From Vibrio mimicus CAIM 602 (GTDB lineage: Bacteria > Pseudomonadota > Gammaproteobacteria > Enterobacterales > Vibrionaceae), in the NCBI RefSeq assembly GCF_000338875.1, contig NZ_AOMO01000002.1:1-64000 (forward strand): a DNA stretch of 64,000 bases, written 5' to 3'. The stretch's first letter is position 1. Each line of letters opens with the position of its first letter. Made by a program: the position numbers and the translations under genes. Positions 8,291 to 17,012 of the stretch are shown piece by piece. The notes under the pieces are model-generated. The model had not been told where the DNA came from. It saw only the letters and a list, made by a program, of their open reading frames with translations, and did not search any database.

Positions 8291-9847
8291 ATGAGTTTAC
8301 TGACAATCCAAAACCTCTCTCACCAAGCGGGTGACAAGGTTCTCTATCATAATGCCCACTTTACTTTGCACGCGGGCGAACACATCGGCGTGATTGGCCA
8401 TAACGGGGTGGGGAAAAGCACCCTGTTCAAATTGCTGCAAGCAGAACTGCTGCCCGATCGCGGGCAGATTGAATGGCAACGCCATGTCCAGATCGGCTAT
8501 CTGGATCAACACGCCCAAATGAATGAGCAACTCACGATTCGTGAACATCTTCAATTAACCTTCAAAGCCCTGTATGAACTTGAAACGGAGATGATGTCCA
8601 TCTACGCCGACCCTGAACAATGCGTTAATTCGCACGCTTTGCTGCGGGCGGCAGAGATCCAAACCAAGTTAGAAAGCCATGCTTTCTACACATTAGATAC
8701 ACAGGTTGAACATGTCGCACAAGGCTTGGGAATCGTTCAATTGGGGTTAAACACGCAACTTAAACACCTCAGTGGAGGCCAAAGACACAAGGTAATTTTG
8801 GCGGCTTTGCTGTTGCAATCACCCGAGGTGTTGCTATTGGATGAACCCACCAACTATCTCGATACCGTACACATTGATTGGCTGGCGGACTATTTGAACG
8901 TATTCCAAGGGGCATTCATGGTGATCTCTCACGACCGTGCTTTTCTCAATCGTATTGCGACCACGACCTGCGACATTGATCATCAGCAGTTCTATAAATA
9001 CAAAGGCAATATCGATAAAGCCCTAACGCAGAAAAGCCGCGATCAAGAGGCTTATACCAAACAATATCAGGCGCAGAGTAAGCAGATTGAAAAGCTGGAA
9101 AAGTTTATTGCCAAAAATGGCGCGGGCGTAAATGCCAGCATTGCCAATGGCCGCAAAAAACAGTTAGCGCGCATTGAACGCTTAGCGGCTCCTGAAAAGC
9201 AAAAATCCGTGGCTTTTTCTTTTAAAAGTGCACCGTGTCGCGCCCAAGAAATGCTGCTGACTTCTGAGCTGCACATTGGCTACTCACGCCCGTTGCTCCC
9301 AAGCCTCTCATTTGCAATTCGCAGAGGGGAAAAAATGGCGGTGCGTGGATTTAACGGTATTGGTAAATCCACGTTGCTGAAAACACTGATTGGGCAAATA
9401 TCTCCGCTCAGTGGCAACATCGAGCAAGCCAATGGCTTAAAAATCGGCTACTTCGAACAAGAGCTTAAATGGTCAGATCCTGATGCCACGCCAGTGCAGC
9501 TGGTGAAATCGGTCGCTCATCAGTCCGATGATAAAACGATCCGTCAGCATCTCGCGCAGTTTGGTTTATCCGGGAAAATGGTGCTTCAACCCATCAGCTC
9601 ATTAAGCGGTGGGGAGCAAACCAAGGTCAAACTATGCCAATTAACTCTGCAACCCACACATATGTTGATTTTAGATGAACCCACTACACATCTGGATAAC
9701 ACAGTGAAAAGCGCCTTAAAACAGGCATTAGTCCGTTATTCAGGAACGCTCATTGTGGTCTCTCACGAAGAGGATTTCATACACGGCTGGCTGGATAAAA
9801 CCATTGATATTCAAGCGCTAACTTCTTCCACAACAACGCAAGCCTAA
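8291..9847 (+). CDS. ABC-F family ATPase
   Basis: A 518-residue soluble protein with two ATP-binding cassettes and no membrane segment, typical of ABC-F proteins that bind the ribosomal E site. Cassette 1 has GHNGVGKST (about 37), LSGGQ, and LLLDEPTNYLD. The charged linker (about 255-320) follows, then cassette 2 with GFNGIGKST, LSGGE, and LILDEPTTHLD. Some ABC-F members protect ribosomes from antibiotics, while others (Uup, EttA, YbiT) tune translation. Which applies here is not settled. The start is the ATG of MSLLTIQNL, since a longer frame would run through the terminators. An MFS exporter follows after 13 bases. Confidence 0.88.
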   Translation: MSLLTIQNLSHQAGDKVLYHNAHFTLHAGEHIGVIGHNGVGKSTLFKLLQAELLPDRGQIEWQRHVQIGYLDQHAQMNEQLTIREHLQLTFKALYELETEMMSIYADPEQCVNSHALLRAAEIQTKLESHAFYTLDTQVEHVAQGLGIVQLGLNTQLKHLSGGQRHKVILAALLLQSPEVLLLDEPTNYLDTVHIDWLADYLNVFQGAFMVISHDRAFLNRIATTTCDIDHQQFYKYKGNIDKALTQKSRDQEAYTKQYQAQSKQIEKLEKFIAKNGAGVNASIANGRKKQLARIERLAAPEKQKSVAFSFKSAPCRAQEMLLTSELHIGYSRPLLPSLSFAIRRGEKMAVRGFNGIGKSTLLKTLIGQISPLSGNIEQANGLKIGYFEQELKWSDPDATPVQLVKSVAHQSDDKTIRQHLAQFGLSGKMVLQPISSLSGGEQTKVKLCQLTLQPTHMLILDEPTTHLDNTVKSALKQALVRYSGTLIVVSHEEDFIHGWLDKTIDIQALTSSTTTQA

Positions 9848-9860
9848 CGAGGGTAAAGAA

Positions 9861-11003
9861 ATGTTTTTAAAGGTTATGTTATTTCTGATTGCCTTCTTAG
9901 TAGGGGCAGATGAACTGATGTTAGGTCCGATTCTGACACCGATTGGCCATGACTTAGGTGTCCCTCCTGAGCGAGTGACCTTATTCATCACCGCTTACAG
10001 CGTCGCGTTAGCGTTGATCGCCCCGCTACTGGGTGGTTGGTCGGATCGCTTCGGGCGCTTAGCCACTATGTTGCCTGCCTCGATCATTTTTGGTGCAGCT
10101 TCGATTGCGACCGGATTAGTCGAAACTTTTGAATGGGGCATCATCACGCGGATCCTCACGGGATTAGCCAGTGCCGGAACGTTACCCATTGCTTTCGCAA
10201 TGGCGGCCGATCGCTCAAGTACAGACATGATGAAGTGCATTGCTTCCGTACAATCAGGGCTCACTTTGGGCATGATCTCTAGCCCTGCCCTTGGTGCCTT
10301 GTTTGCTGAGTGGCTCTCTTGGCGTGCGGCGTTCATTGCTTTAGGTTTGGCTTCTTGGGGCGTCGCGTTAGGGTTGCTCATCATTCGCGTTCAAGATGAT
10401 GAAAAACCGAAAGCCGCCCATCACGATGAGGTTGAATCAGCCAAACTCTGGAAGATCCCAGGGGCTTTAGGCGGCTTATCCGCAATGTGTTTGGGGTTAG
10501 GTGGCGGAATTGGCTTATTCAACTTAATAGGACAACATCTGCACGACACACAAGGCATGCCGATCTGGTCCATCGGCAGTCTCTATGCCGTACTGGGATT
10601 TGTCAGCGTGTTGGGCAATATATTACTCCCTCGCCTTGCTCATCGTTTTGAAAACGGAAGACAAATCATGCGACTGGCTTTGGTAGTTTGTCTGGTGAGC
10701 AGTGTCGGATTTTACCTCTATCCTGCGCAGCAGCTTACTTTACTGATGCTGCCGCTGTTTTTTTGGGCACTCGCTGGTGGCATAGGCTCACCCGCACTGC
10801 AAGGTTATCTTTCTGGTTTGTCGTCCCAACATCGCGGGCGACTACTTTCATGGGCAATGACCATGATGCATATTGGTGTTGCTATGTGGTCTGCCACCGC
10901 CGGACTGGCTTATAGTGTCGGTAATTGGGCAATGGCACTCCTCGCCATTTTCCTGTTTGGTTCCGCGATTTTTGCACTGCGTCCAGTGACGTCAGCACGT
11001 TGA
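9861..11003 (+). CDS. MFS drug-type exporter
   Basis: A 380-residue major facilitator with about 12 hydrophobic segments. The DHA1-type motif GGWSDRFGRL lies between segments 2 and 3. It is probably a proton-driven exporter in the inner membrane, with unknown substrate. It is co-transcribed with the ABC-F gene (13-base gap, ribosome site GAGGGTAAAG). The pairing of a ribosome-associated ABC-F and an exporter suggests a joint response to a ribosome-targeting compound (inference). Confidence 0.85.
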   Translation: MFLKVMLFLIAFLVGADELMLGPILTPIGHDLGVPPERVTLFITAYSVALALIAPLLGGWSDRFGRLATMLPASIIFGAASIATGLVETFEWGIITRILTGLASAGTLPIAFAMAADRSSTDMMKCIASVQSGLTLGMISSPALGALFAEWLSWRAAFIALGLASWGVALGLLIIRVQDDEKPKAAHHDEVESAKLWKIPGALGGLSAMCLGLGGGIGLFNLIGQHLHDTQGMPIWSIGSLYAVLGFVSVLGNILLPRLAHRFENGRQIMRLALVVCLVSSVGFYLYPAQQLTLLMLPLFFWALAGGIGSPALQGYLSGLSSQHRGRLLSWAMTMMHIGVAMWSATAGLAYSVGNWAMALLAIFLFGSAIFALRPVTSAR

Positions 11004-11023
11004 GTTAATCAAACACCTCTTAC

Positions 11024-11049
11024 AATGCCGCTGGGTAAACAGCGGCATT
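11024..11049. terminator. Terminator between convergent genes
   Basis: AATGCCGCT (11024-11032) pairs perfectly with AGCGGCATT (11041-11049) over an 8-base loop. Confidence 0.75.
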
Positions 11050-11051
11050 AG

Positions 11052-12461
11052 TTACGCTATCTGAGTAATCGTTGTAGTAGGAGGAGAAATGGGAGAATTG
11101 AGTTGCTGAGTATACTCGGCGGGTAATTGGTCAAGAGCGATCTTTAATGCGATGAAGCAGTCAGGATCTATCGCGGTGTACAGGCTATCTTCCATAATGG
11201 CAAGGGCTTTATAAATCGGCATAGCTGGGCGATAAGGCCGCTCAGCACTGAGCGCATCAAAAATATCTGCGGTTGTAATCACTCGTGTCATCAGAGTGAT
11301 TTCGTCGCCCTTCGCACCACGAGGATAGCCTGTACCATCGAGTTTTTCATGATGTGCGCCCGCCATACGCGCTAGGGTTTTGAAGGGTGACAGCTTCTGC
11401 AGAATCTGCTCAGTGAACGCAGCATGAGCTTGAACCGCTTTCCATTCCACATCGTTTAACTTACCCGGCTTATCTAAAATGGCATTACTCACACCCAGTT
11501 TGCCGATATCGTGCAGTAAGGCAGCTCTCCTCAACCACGTTCGGTCTGTCTCTGAAATGCCTAATTGGCGTGCTATCAAATCCGTATAAACGGCCACACG
11601 CTCACTGTGTCCTGCCGTATACGGGCTTTTCGCATCAACAATTTTGCCAAATGCGGTGACGATACATTCCAGGTAGTCGTCATCCAAGGGCAAGTGTGCT
11701 TGTGCAGGAGGTAAGCTCATAACACGTTGGCTAATATCTGGGGCTTTTAGTCCAGCAATGAATGGCGGGCTATCTAATAGTTGTTCAACAATTGCAATCA
11801 ACTGAGGATCAAACCACATCTCACTGCGGGCCATAATTTCTTGAAAGGCTTCGTCTAAATCATGCTCCATCTGAAACACATCAAACACTTGCGCCAATAA
11901 CGCAATGCGCGCAAAAAGTGGAATGGATTCCCCTTTCAACTGCTCTGGTCGCCCTTGGCCATTCCAGTGTTCATCCAGTGAATGTATGCCCTGAGCCACA
12001 GCCTCACTAAATCGCAGCTCTCGTGCCACATCCGCACCACGGGTACAGCGGGTTTGGATCAGCTCTTGCGCATAATCATTGCCGTTTTTCAGGATATCGA
12101 TGGTGGTTAAAATACGCTCTGTCCAGCTTTGTTCAGAACCTGTATTTTTCACAATAAAATTAATCACACTGGAAAGACTGGTTCCGACCGTTTTATAACG
12201 CCGTTTAAACGTCAGATCATCGGTGGCATATAACTCACAAATTCGCGCGGCGTTACTACTGCAGCCAGCATCTTTCAGCAGCAGAGTAAAAAACAGATCA
12301 TGAAGGTCAGTTTCAGCTAACTCTAGTTGCATCCCGATATGCATACCAATCCAACAGCAACGAATACAGTGCTCTGGAGGCTGCCCTTCTGTCATATCCA
12401 AAGCCGTGGTCAGCGAAATCATTAATTCAGAGAGGGGAAATGTCGGGTTTGCAACGCTCAT
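11052..12461 (-). CDS. HD-GYP c-di-GMP phosphodiesterase
   Basis: A 469-residue protein. The C-terminal HD-GYP domain has HSERVAVYTDLIARQLG, LLHDIGKLGV and the HHEKLDGTGYP signature, so metal-binding residues are intact. HD-GYP domains hydrolyse c-di-GMP to GMP. The N-terminal half looks like a second, degenerate HD-GYP (HCIRCCWIGMHIG; EHWNGQGRPEQLKG lacks the GYP). No membrane segment is seen, so it is cytosolic. It probably corresponds to VCA0931. It ends 3 bases from the shared terminator with the MFS gene. Confidence 0.9.
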   Translation of the reverse strand: MSVANPTFPLSELMISLTTALDMTEGQPPEHCIRCCWIGMHIGMQLELAETDLHDLFFTLLLKDAGCSSNAARICELYATDDLTFKRRYKTVGTSLSSVINFIVKNTGSEQSWTERILTTIDILKNGNDYAQELIQTRCTRGADVARELRFSEAVAQGIHSLDEHWNGQGRPEQLKGESIPLFARIALLAQVFDVFQMEHDLDEAFQEIMARSEMWFDPQLIAIVEQLLDSPPFIAGLKAPDISQRVMSLPPAQAHLPLDDDYLECIVTAFGKIVDAKSPYTAGHSERVAVYTDLIARQLGISETDRTWLRRAALLHDIGKLGVSNAILDKPGKLNDVEWKAVQAHAAFTEQILQKLSPFKTLARMAGAHHEKLDGTGYPRGAKGDEITLMTRVITTADIFDALSAERPYRPAMPIYKALAIMEDSLYTAIDPDCFIALKIALDQLPAEYTQQLNSPISPPTTTITQIA

Positions 12462-12809
12462 CGTTTTTATTCACTCAACGTTCTCGTTGTATGGAGTGTA
12501 GACAGCGCACGCCTGAACTGCCACTCGCGATAAAGCGCGTTTTTACATGATGGAACAACAAAACCTTACAGAGAAAATAAAATAATTAGCTTATTCTGAA
12601 AATAATCCTAGTCATAAATCTTTTTCCATGTATACTCACTCACAGCTCAGACAAATGAGCTATTAATGAAATTTAGTTCAAGTTTTACCTCAGTCTTTTT
12701 TCGATACCCTTCGTTCAACCTCTGTGATAGCTTCTCCTTAATACTCCATATAATAGCTTTTGTTTTAAGCCCTAATAAATTACTGTAAAAATTATCTCTA
12801 GAGGTCTCT
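12462..12809 (+). promoter_or_regulatory. cspV upstream region and long 5' leader
   Basis: 348 A+T-rich bases without a gene. A -10-like TATACT is at 12631-12636, with no good -35, which would give a leader of about 170 bases. Cold-shock genes of the cspA type have such long leaders that change structure in the cold. The left part should also hold the promoter of the divergent HD-GYP gene. No clear cold box was recognised. Confidence 0.45.
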
Positions 12810-13022
12810 ATGTCTAATAAAATGACTGGTTCTGTAAAATGGTTCAACGAAACTAAAGGTTTCGGTTTTCTTACTCAAGATAACGGTGGCAACGATGTGT
12901 TTGTTCACTTTAATTCTATCCAGTCAGAAGGTTTCAAAACTTTGACTGAAGGTCAACGTGTTAGCTTCACTGTTGAACAAGGTAAGAAAGGCCCACAAGC
13001 GTCTAACGTAGTTACGCTGTAA
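12810..13022 (+). CDS. cspV: Cold-shock protein CspV
   Basis: A 70-residue cold-shock domain protein with both RNA-binding motifs: KGFGFLTQ (RNP1) and DVFVHF (RNP2). It is full length ([20 protein letters not shown]...). CspA-type proteins bind single-stranded RNA and DNA and melt RNA structure in the cold. CspV is the cold-induced family member on V. cholerae chromosome II. The ribosome site GAGG is at 12801-12804. Confidence 0.95.
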   Translation: MSNKMTGSVKWFNETKGFGFLTQDNGGNDVFVHFNSIQSEGFKTLTEGQRVSFTVEQGKKGPQASNVVTL

Positions 13023-13032
13023 GCTTTTTTCT

Positions 13033-13057
13033 GCGTGGTGCTCATGCGCCACGCTTT
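13033..13057 (+). terminator. Probable terminator after cspV
   Basis: GCGTGG (13033-13038) pairs with CCACGC (13049-13054), with a further GC pair inside, but only three T follow. Confidence 0.55.
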
Positions 13058-13114
13058 AACCACTCAGCAATACCTTGACTACTCTCCCCCTTTATTCATC
13101 ACCACGAGTAAAAT

Positions 13115-13228
13115 ATGTCTCGAAGAACGTCTCGCCAGCGACACTGGTATCAACTATTACGTGAGAAATCTCACCAACAAGAAAATTTAACCCATGATAA
13201 AAATCGAATTTCATCTCCTGAAAAATAA
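13115..13228 (+). CDS. Possible small basic protein (37 aa)
   Basis: An ATG frame of 37 codons, very rich in Arg, Gln and Lys (begins MSRRTSRQRHWYQLLREKSH). It overlaps the next small gene by 35 bases in another frame. ACGAG is the only weak ribosome site. No family recognised. It could equally be chance. Confidence 0.3.
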   Translation: MSRRTSRQRHWYQLLREKSHQQENLTHDKNRISSPEK

Positions 13229-13403
13229 TCTCCACTGGTCAGCTCAAATTCATCAATTAAATAGTGACATTTTACAACGTCATATATTACCAAGAATTAA
13301 TTCCAATCATTACCCAATCTATTTTAATTTCTGTGAAATACAGCAATCAGGAAAAATATTATCTGATACAGGCGTGGAATTGGGAAATTTTAAGATTCAC
13401 TAA
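13194..13403 (+). CDS. Small protein of unknown function (69 aa)
   Basis: A 69-residue frame starting MIKIEFHLLKNNLHWSAQIH and ending GVELGNFKIH, in A+T-rich DNA downstream of cspV. No domain, signal or membrane segment is recognised, and no strong ribosome site is visible. Its composition looks protein-like (regular hydrophobic positions), so it is listed as a hypothetical gene. Confidence 0.45.
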   Translation: MIKIEFHLLKNNLHWSAQIHQLNSDILQRHILPRINSNHYPIYFNFCEIQQSGKILSDTGVELGNFKIH

Positions 13404-13672
13404 CTCGTCATATATTTTCTCTTCTTGAAAATTCAATCATCTATATTTATTTTCGCATTTATCCAATAAACTGACTTTGTTAAAAATGATAGCTGCGCCA
13501 CTGCGCAATCATTTTATTTATCTTTTCCCCCATTCAGCTAAACCTTGTGGAAACCGACTCAAACCACGCTCTACCCCAGTGTGAAGCGGTGTCGTATTAA
13601 AAACTGCATTTTCCAAATACTCAACTAAACTCATATTGCTCATATCTAGAGCAAACAATAAGGAAAATCAAA

Positions 13673-13945
13673 ATGGCTAATACAATGTTAGGTGGCTGGG
13701 GACTGTTCCATGAACTCTCCAACGAAGATAAAGCAGCATTTGCAAGCGGTATCGAAGGCTTTGTGGGTGTGAGCTATAGACCTGTTGCAGTAGCGACACA
13801 AGTGGTCGCAGGCTGCAATTATGCCTTTTTCTGTAATGCCGAGATGGTCTACCCCGGATCTCAACCTTACCCAGCCATGGTTCACATGTTTAAGGACTTG
13901 GAAGGAAAGGTAGGCATCACGCACATTCAGCGTTTAGATTATTAA
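13673..13945 (+). CDS. Stefin (cystatin)-like protein
   Basis: A 90-residue protein with no signal peptide. Three features match type-1 cystatins (stefins), tight inhibitors of papain-like cysteine proteases. A Gly-Gly is near the N-terminus (7-8). The first inhibitory loop appears as TQVVAGCNY (42-50), against TQVVAGTNY in human cystatin A. A C-terminal PYPAMVHMFKDLEG is spaced like the stefin LHLKVFKSLPG segment. The length is also stefin-like. AAGGAAAATC precedes the ATG and a terminator follows, so it is monocistronic. Its target in the bacterium is unknown: it could be an own cytosolic protease or one met in a host. Confidence 0.75.
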   Translation: MANTMLGGWGLFHELSNEDKAAFASGIEGFVGVSYRPVAVATQVVAGCNYAFFCNAEMVYPGSQPYPAMVHMFKDLEGKVGITHIQRLDY

Positions 13946-14002
13946 ACTAAACCCTTTGTGCGACAGAATAATTTTCTGTCATCTACTCATATTTCATGCC
14001 TC

Positions 14003-14027
14003 AAGACCTCCCGCTGGAGGTCTTTTT
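14003..14027 (+). terminator. Terminator after stefin-like gene
   Basis: AGACCTCC (14004-14011) pairs with GGAGGTCT (14016-14023), 4-base loop, followed by T residues. Confidence 0.85.
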
Positions 14028-14148
14028 CAATCGGGATATCAAACTCAGAATAGATAATGTATCCCGATCACACTGAATGACATTCCTATTGCTCCTGTAG
14101 ACCATAGCCTTTACTCTTTTTCTTCTTCCGTATTAACCGAGAATGATT

Positions 14149-15081
14149 ATGTCTGCGTCTTACACCTATCCGATTGGTACACCTGGGCAACCTTGGCAAG
14201 CTGCTGAGCGCCAAGCTTGGCTGGAACAACGCCGTATTCAGCGTGAATATCAACAAGAAGTGGTGCCGAAAATTCTGACATTGAATGACCGATTCGATGT
14301 GAACACTTATGGCGCACTCTCTTATGATCCCGCACGCTACCCGCTGTATGTGGTAAAAAGTCGCAACTGGGATACCAGCAAACCAACCGTATTGATCACA
14401 GGTGGTGTACATGGTTACGAAACCAGTGGTGTGCACGGTGCGCTGCAATTTTTAGCGACAGCCGCAGAGCCTTATTTAGACCACTTCAATCTGCTTGCGG
14501 CTCCCTGCGTAAGTCCTTGGGGCTACGAAACCATCAACCGCTGGAACCCAAATGCCATCGATCCTAATCGCTCTTTTGTTAAGAACAGTCCTGCAGAAGA
14601 AGCAGCCTTACTGATGGCGATGGTTGCTCAGCATGAGCCCATTTTGCTGCACATTGATCTGCATGAAACGACCGATACGGATGAATCTGAGTTTCGCCCA
14701 GCACTGGCGGCGCGTGATGGCAAAGCCTATGTCGAAGGCTCAATCCCTGATGGTTTTTACACGGTGGGTGACACAGAAAATCCGCAGCTTGCTTTCCAAC
14801 AAGCGGTGATTGATTCGGTACGCCGCGTGACTCATATTGCCCCTGCTGATGAAAAAAACGAAATCATTGGCTCACCCGTTGTCGCAGATGGCGTCATCCT
14901 CTACCCGATGAAAGCGCTGGGTTTGTGTGGTGGCATGACCTACTGCACTTACGGTACGACCACAGAAGTCTACCCAGATAGCCCCAAAGTCACGGCGCAA
15001 AACTGCAATGATGCACAAGTCGCCGCCATCACTGGTGCGCTCGATTATGTACTCGCCAATGAACCAACCCTGTTAGGCTAG
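14149..15081 (+). CDS. M14 zinc carboxypeptidase-like protein
   Basis: A 310-residue protein of the M14 (zinc peptidase / succinylglutamate desuccinylase-like) superfamily. The zinc ligands HxxE are in GGVHGYETSG. The third ligand is in LLHIDLHETTD, and the catalytic Glu is in TTTEVYPD near the C-terminus. No signal peptide, so cytosolic. Likely substrates are small acyl or peptide amides; the exact one is not predictable. The second ATG (14149) is preferred over 14143 because GAG lies 8 bases before it. Its stop overlaps the stop of the convergent AraC gene by 9 bases. Confidence 0.85.
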   Translation: MSASYTYPIGTPGQPWQAAERQAWLEQRRIQREYQQEVVPKILTLNDRFDVNTYGALSYDPARYPLYVVKSRNWDTSKPTVLITGGVHGYETSGVHGALQFLATAAEPYLDHFNLLAAPCVSPWGYETINRWNPNAIDPNRSFVKNSPAEEAALLMAMVAQHEPILLHIDLHETTDTDESEFRPALAARDGKAYVEGSIPDGFYTVGDTENPQLAFQQAVIDSVRRVTHIAPADEKNEIIGSPVVADGVILYPMKALGLCGGMTYCTYGTTTEVYPDSPKVTAQNCNDAQVAAITGALDYVLANEPTLLG

Positions 15082-15864
15082 CAATCGACTTTTATACTGC
15101 TCCGGGGTTAACCCGGAGTATTTTTTGAACATGGTGATAAATGGGCTGGCTTGGTTATAACCCAAGGTTAATGCCACCTCTTTCACGGCATGCCCTTGGC
15201 GCAACAACTCCATGGAATAGAGATAGCGCACCCGCAGCCGCCATTCGGTAAAACTCATGCCCAATTCGGCCTGACAATGGCGCGCTAGCGTTCGTTCTGT
15301 GGTATGCACCCTTTCCGCCCACTGCTGCAATGTGGTGTTATCGGTTGGATTCTCTTCCACAGAAGCCAAAATCGGCGCTAAATACTTGTGATTGGTGGAA
15401 GGAAGAAAATGATGCTGAGTTTCGCGAGTCGCCAGTTGATCCAGCAACACTTGCACCAATCGTTTATCTTCACTGCTTTGCGCGACATTGATGTTACGCT
15501 CTCTGAAATCATCAATGATCGCCGAAACAATCGATGTCACCTTAATTAAACTGGTTTTGGCAGGGAATGCTGTGGTCAGTTGTGAAGCAATATTCAGTGA
15601 GCAATACTCAATTGGCTTACGGTTGTAGCTTCGATGGCGAATGCCCGCAGGGACCCAAATCGCCAAATGGGGCGGAGCCAAAAAACGCGTATCTTCTGCT
15701 TCCATTTCCAAGATCCCACCAGAAATCAGTTGCACTTGCCCCCAAGCGTGGCTGTGCTCACGAGTTTCTGTATTGGAAAGAAATGCCTCAAAATTCATAA
15801 ATACATCGGATGGTGGATGCTCGATTGATAATGATGGATGTAGGTGTCGGGTACGTTTTTTCAA
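15073..15864 (-). CDS. AraC-family regulator with cupin domain
   Basis: A 263-residue regulator. The N-terminal cupin sensor (HSHAWGQVQLISGGILEMEA; PPHLAIWVPAGIRHRS) is followed by a C-terminal double helix-turn-helix (LQQWAERVHTTERTLARHCQ; ALTLGYNQASPFITMFKKYSG). The start is taken as TTG at 15864 because AGGAAG lies 6 bases upstream. An ATG at 15798 would cut off 22 residues. It is divergent from the EamA transporter with 99 bases between, so it probably controls that gene. Confidence 0.85.
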   Translation of the reverse strand: MKKRTRHLHPSLSIEHPPSDVFMNFEAFLSNTETREHSHAWGQVQLISGGILEMEAEDTRFLAPPHLAIWVPAGIRHRSYNRKPIEYCSLNIASQLTTAFPAKTSLIKVTSIVSAIIDDFRERNINVAQSSEDKRLVQVLLDQLATRETQHHFLPSTNHKYLAPILASVEENPTDNTTLQQWAERVHTTERTLARHCQAELGMSFTEWRLRVRYLYSMELLRQGHAVKEVALTLGYNQASPFITMFKKYSGLTPEQYKSRLLA

Positions 15865-15963
15865 TCTTGTCTTCCTATCGCTCGCAATGTCTTTTTGGAG
15901 ATAGTTGTAATTATAAAGACCTGCCACACTATAACCCAAGGAACAAATTGCGACGAGGTGCAC

Positions 15964-16863
15964 ATGATCTATCTTCTGCCATTTTTTACTGTGCTGATTT
16001 GGGGTGGCAACTCGATTGTCAACAAACTCGCAGCCTCAACGATTGAACCAAGTGCAATGAGCTTCTACCGCTGGTTTCTCGCCATGCTGATCCTCACGCC
16101 CTTTTGTTTACCCAGCACCATCCGCCAATGGCCTACCGTTAAGCGCTATTTGAGTAAGCTAGCATTTTTGGCTTTACTGGGCATGGTTCTTAACCAATCC
16201 CTCGGCTACTACGCGGGGCTAACGACAACGGCGACCAATATGTCGCTGATCACTTCATTTGTGCCTTTGATGAGCGTGTTCATTAGCTTACCTTTGCTCA
16301 ATAAACCGATTTCAGCGCTCAGTGTAGTTGGTGGTGTACTTTCTTTAAGCGGTCTTGCCTACATGTTAGGCGAAGGTAACCCACTGTTTTTCTTACATCA
16401 AAGCGTAACCGAGGGTGATGCTTTGATGGTTATGGCCGCGCTAGTGTATGCCCTGTACTGCGTACTTCTGAAGCGCTGGAAAATGCCCTTTAGCAACTGG
16501 ACATTGATTTACCTACAAGGCGTTTGCGCGGTATTTATGCTCACCCCACTTTGGTTAACCAGTGATCATTTACTTCCAACGGAAGGTTCAATTTCTCTAA
16601 TTGCTTATGCGGGCATTGCAGCTTCATTGTTGGCACCTTGGATGTGGGTGAAAGCAATTGATGCAATTGGTGCAGACTCCACTGCCATGTTTATGAACCT
16701 GCTACCCGTATTTTCTGTTTCATTGGCTGCCACATTATTGGGCGAAACGGTTCACCCTTATCATTTAATTGGTGGTCTGTTGGTCATAAGTGGTGTGGCA
16801 CTTTCACAGTTGAAACTCCCACGACGTAATGATGACGGTGTCGAAAAAGTGACACAGGTATAA
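15964..16863 (+). CDS. EamA/DMT family transporter
   Basis: A 299-residue inner-membrane protein with ten hydrophobic segments and two EamA repeats (first: LLPFFTVLIWGGNSIVNKLA; second starts near MVMAALVYALYCVLLK). DMT members usually export amino acids or metabolites. The ATG at 15964 has GAGG upstream. It is divergent from the cupin AraC regulator. Confidence 0.86.
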   Translation: MIYLLPFFTVLIWGGNSIVNKLAASTIEPSAMSFYRWFLAMLILTPFCLPSTIRQWPTVKRYLSKLAFLALLGMVLNQSLGYYAGLTTTATNMSLITSFVPLMSVFISLPLLNKPISALSVVGGVLSLSGLAYMLGEGNPLFFLHQSVTEGDALMVMAALVYALYCVLLKRWKMPFSNWTLIYLQGVCAVFMLTPLWLTSDHLLPTEGSISLIAYAGIAASLLAPWMWVKAIDAIGADSTAMFMNLLPVFSVSLAATLLGETVHPYHLIGGLLVISGVALSQLKLPRRNDDGVEKVTQV

Positions 16864-17012
16864 AAAGCAGGCATTTTCATGCGCAAAAAGGCTCTTATAA
16901 CGCTATCTTTAAATTAAAAGCTCGTCGGAAGACGCGATAAAAAATGATTGGCTAGGTTCCCCCACCCCAACCACTTATAGCTCGTAAGTTGCTAGGGAAA
17001 AGAGGTGAGCCT

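Noticed and set aside
8106..8306. A 66-residue minus-strand frame in the ABC-F leader
   Set aside because: It runs through both terminator hairpins and the ABC-F start and has no ribosome site.
12647..12847. A 66-residue minus-strand protein over the cspV leader
   Set aside because: It overlaps the cspV start and an A+T-rich leader, has no ribosome site and no recognisable features.
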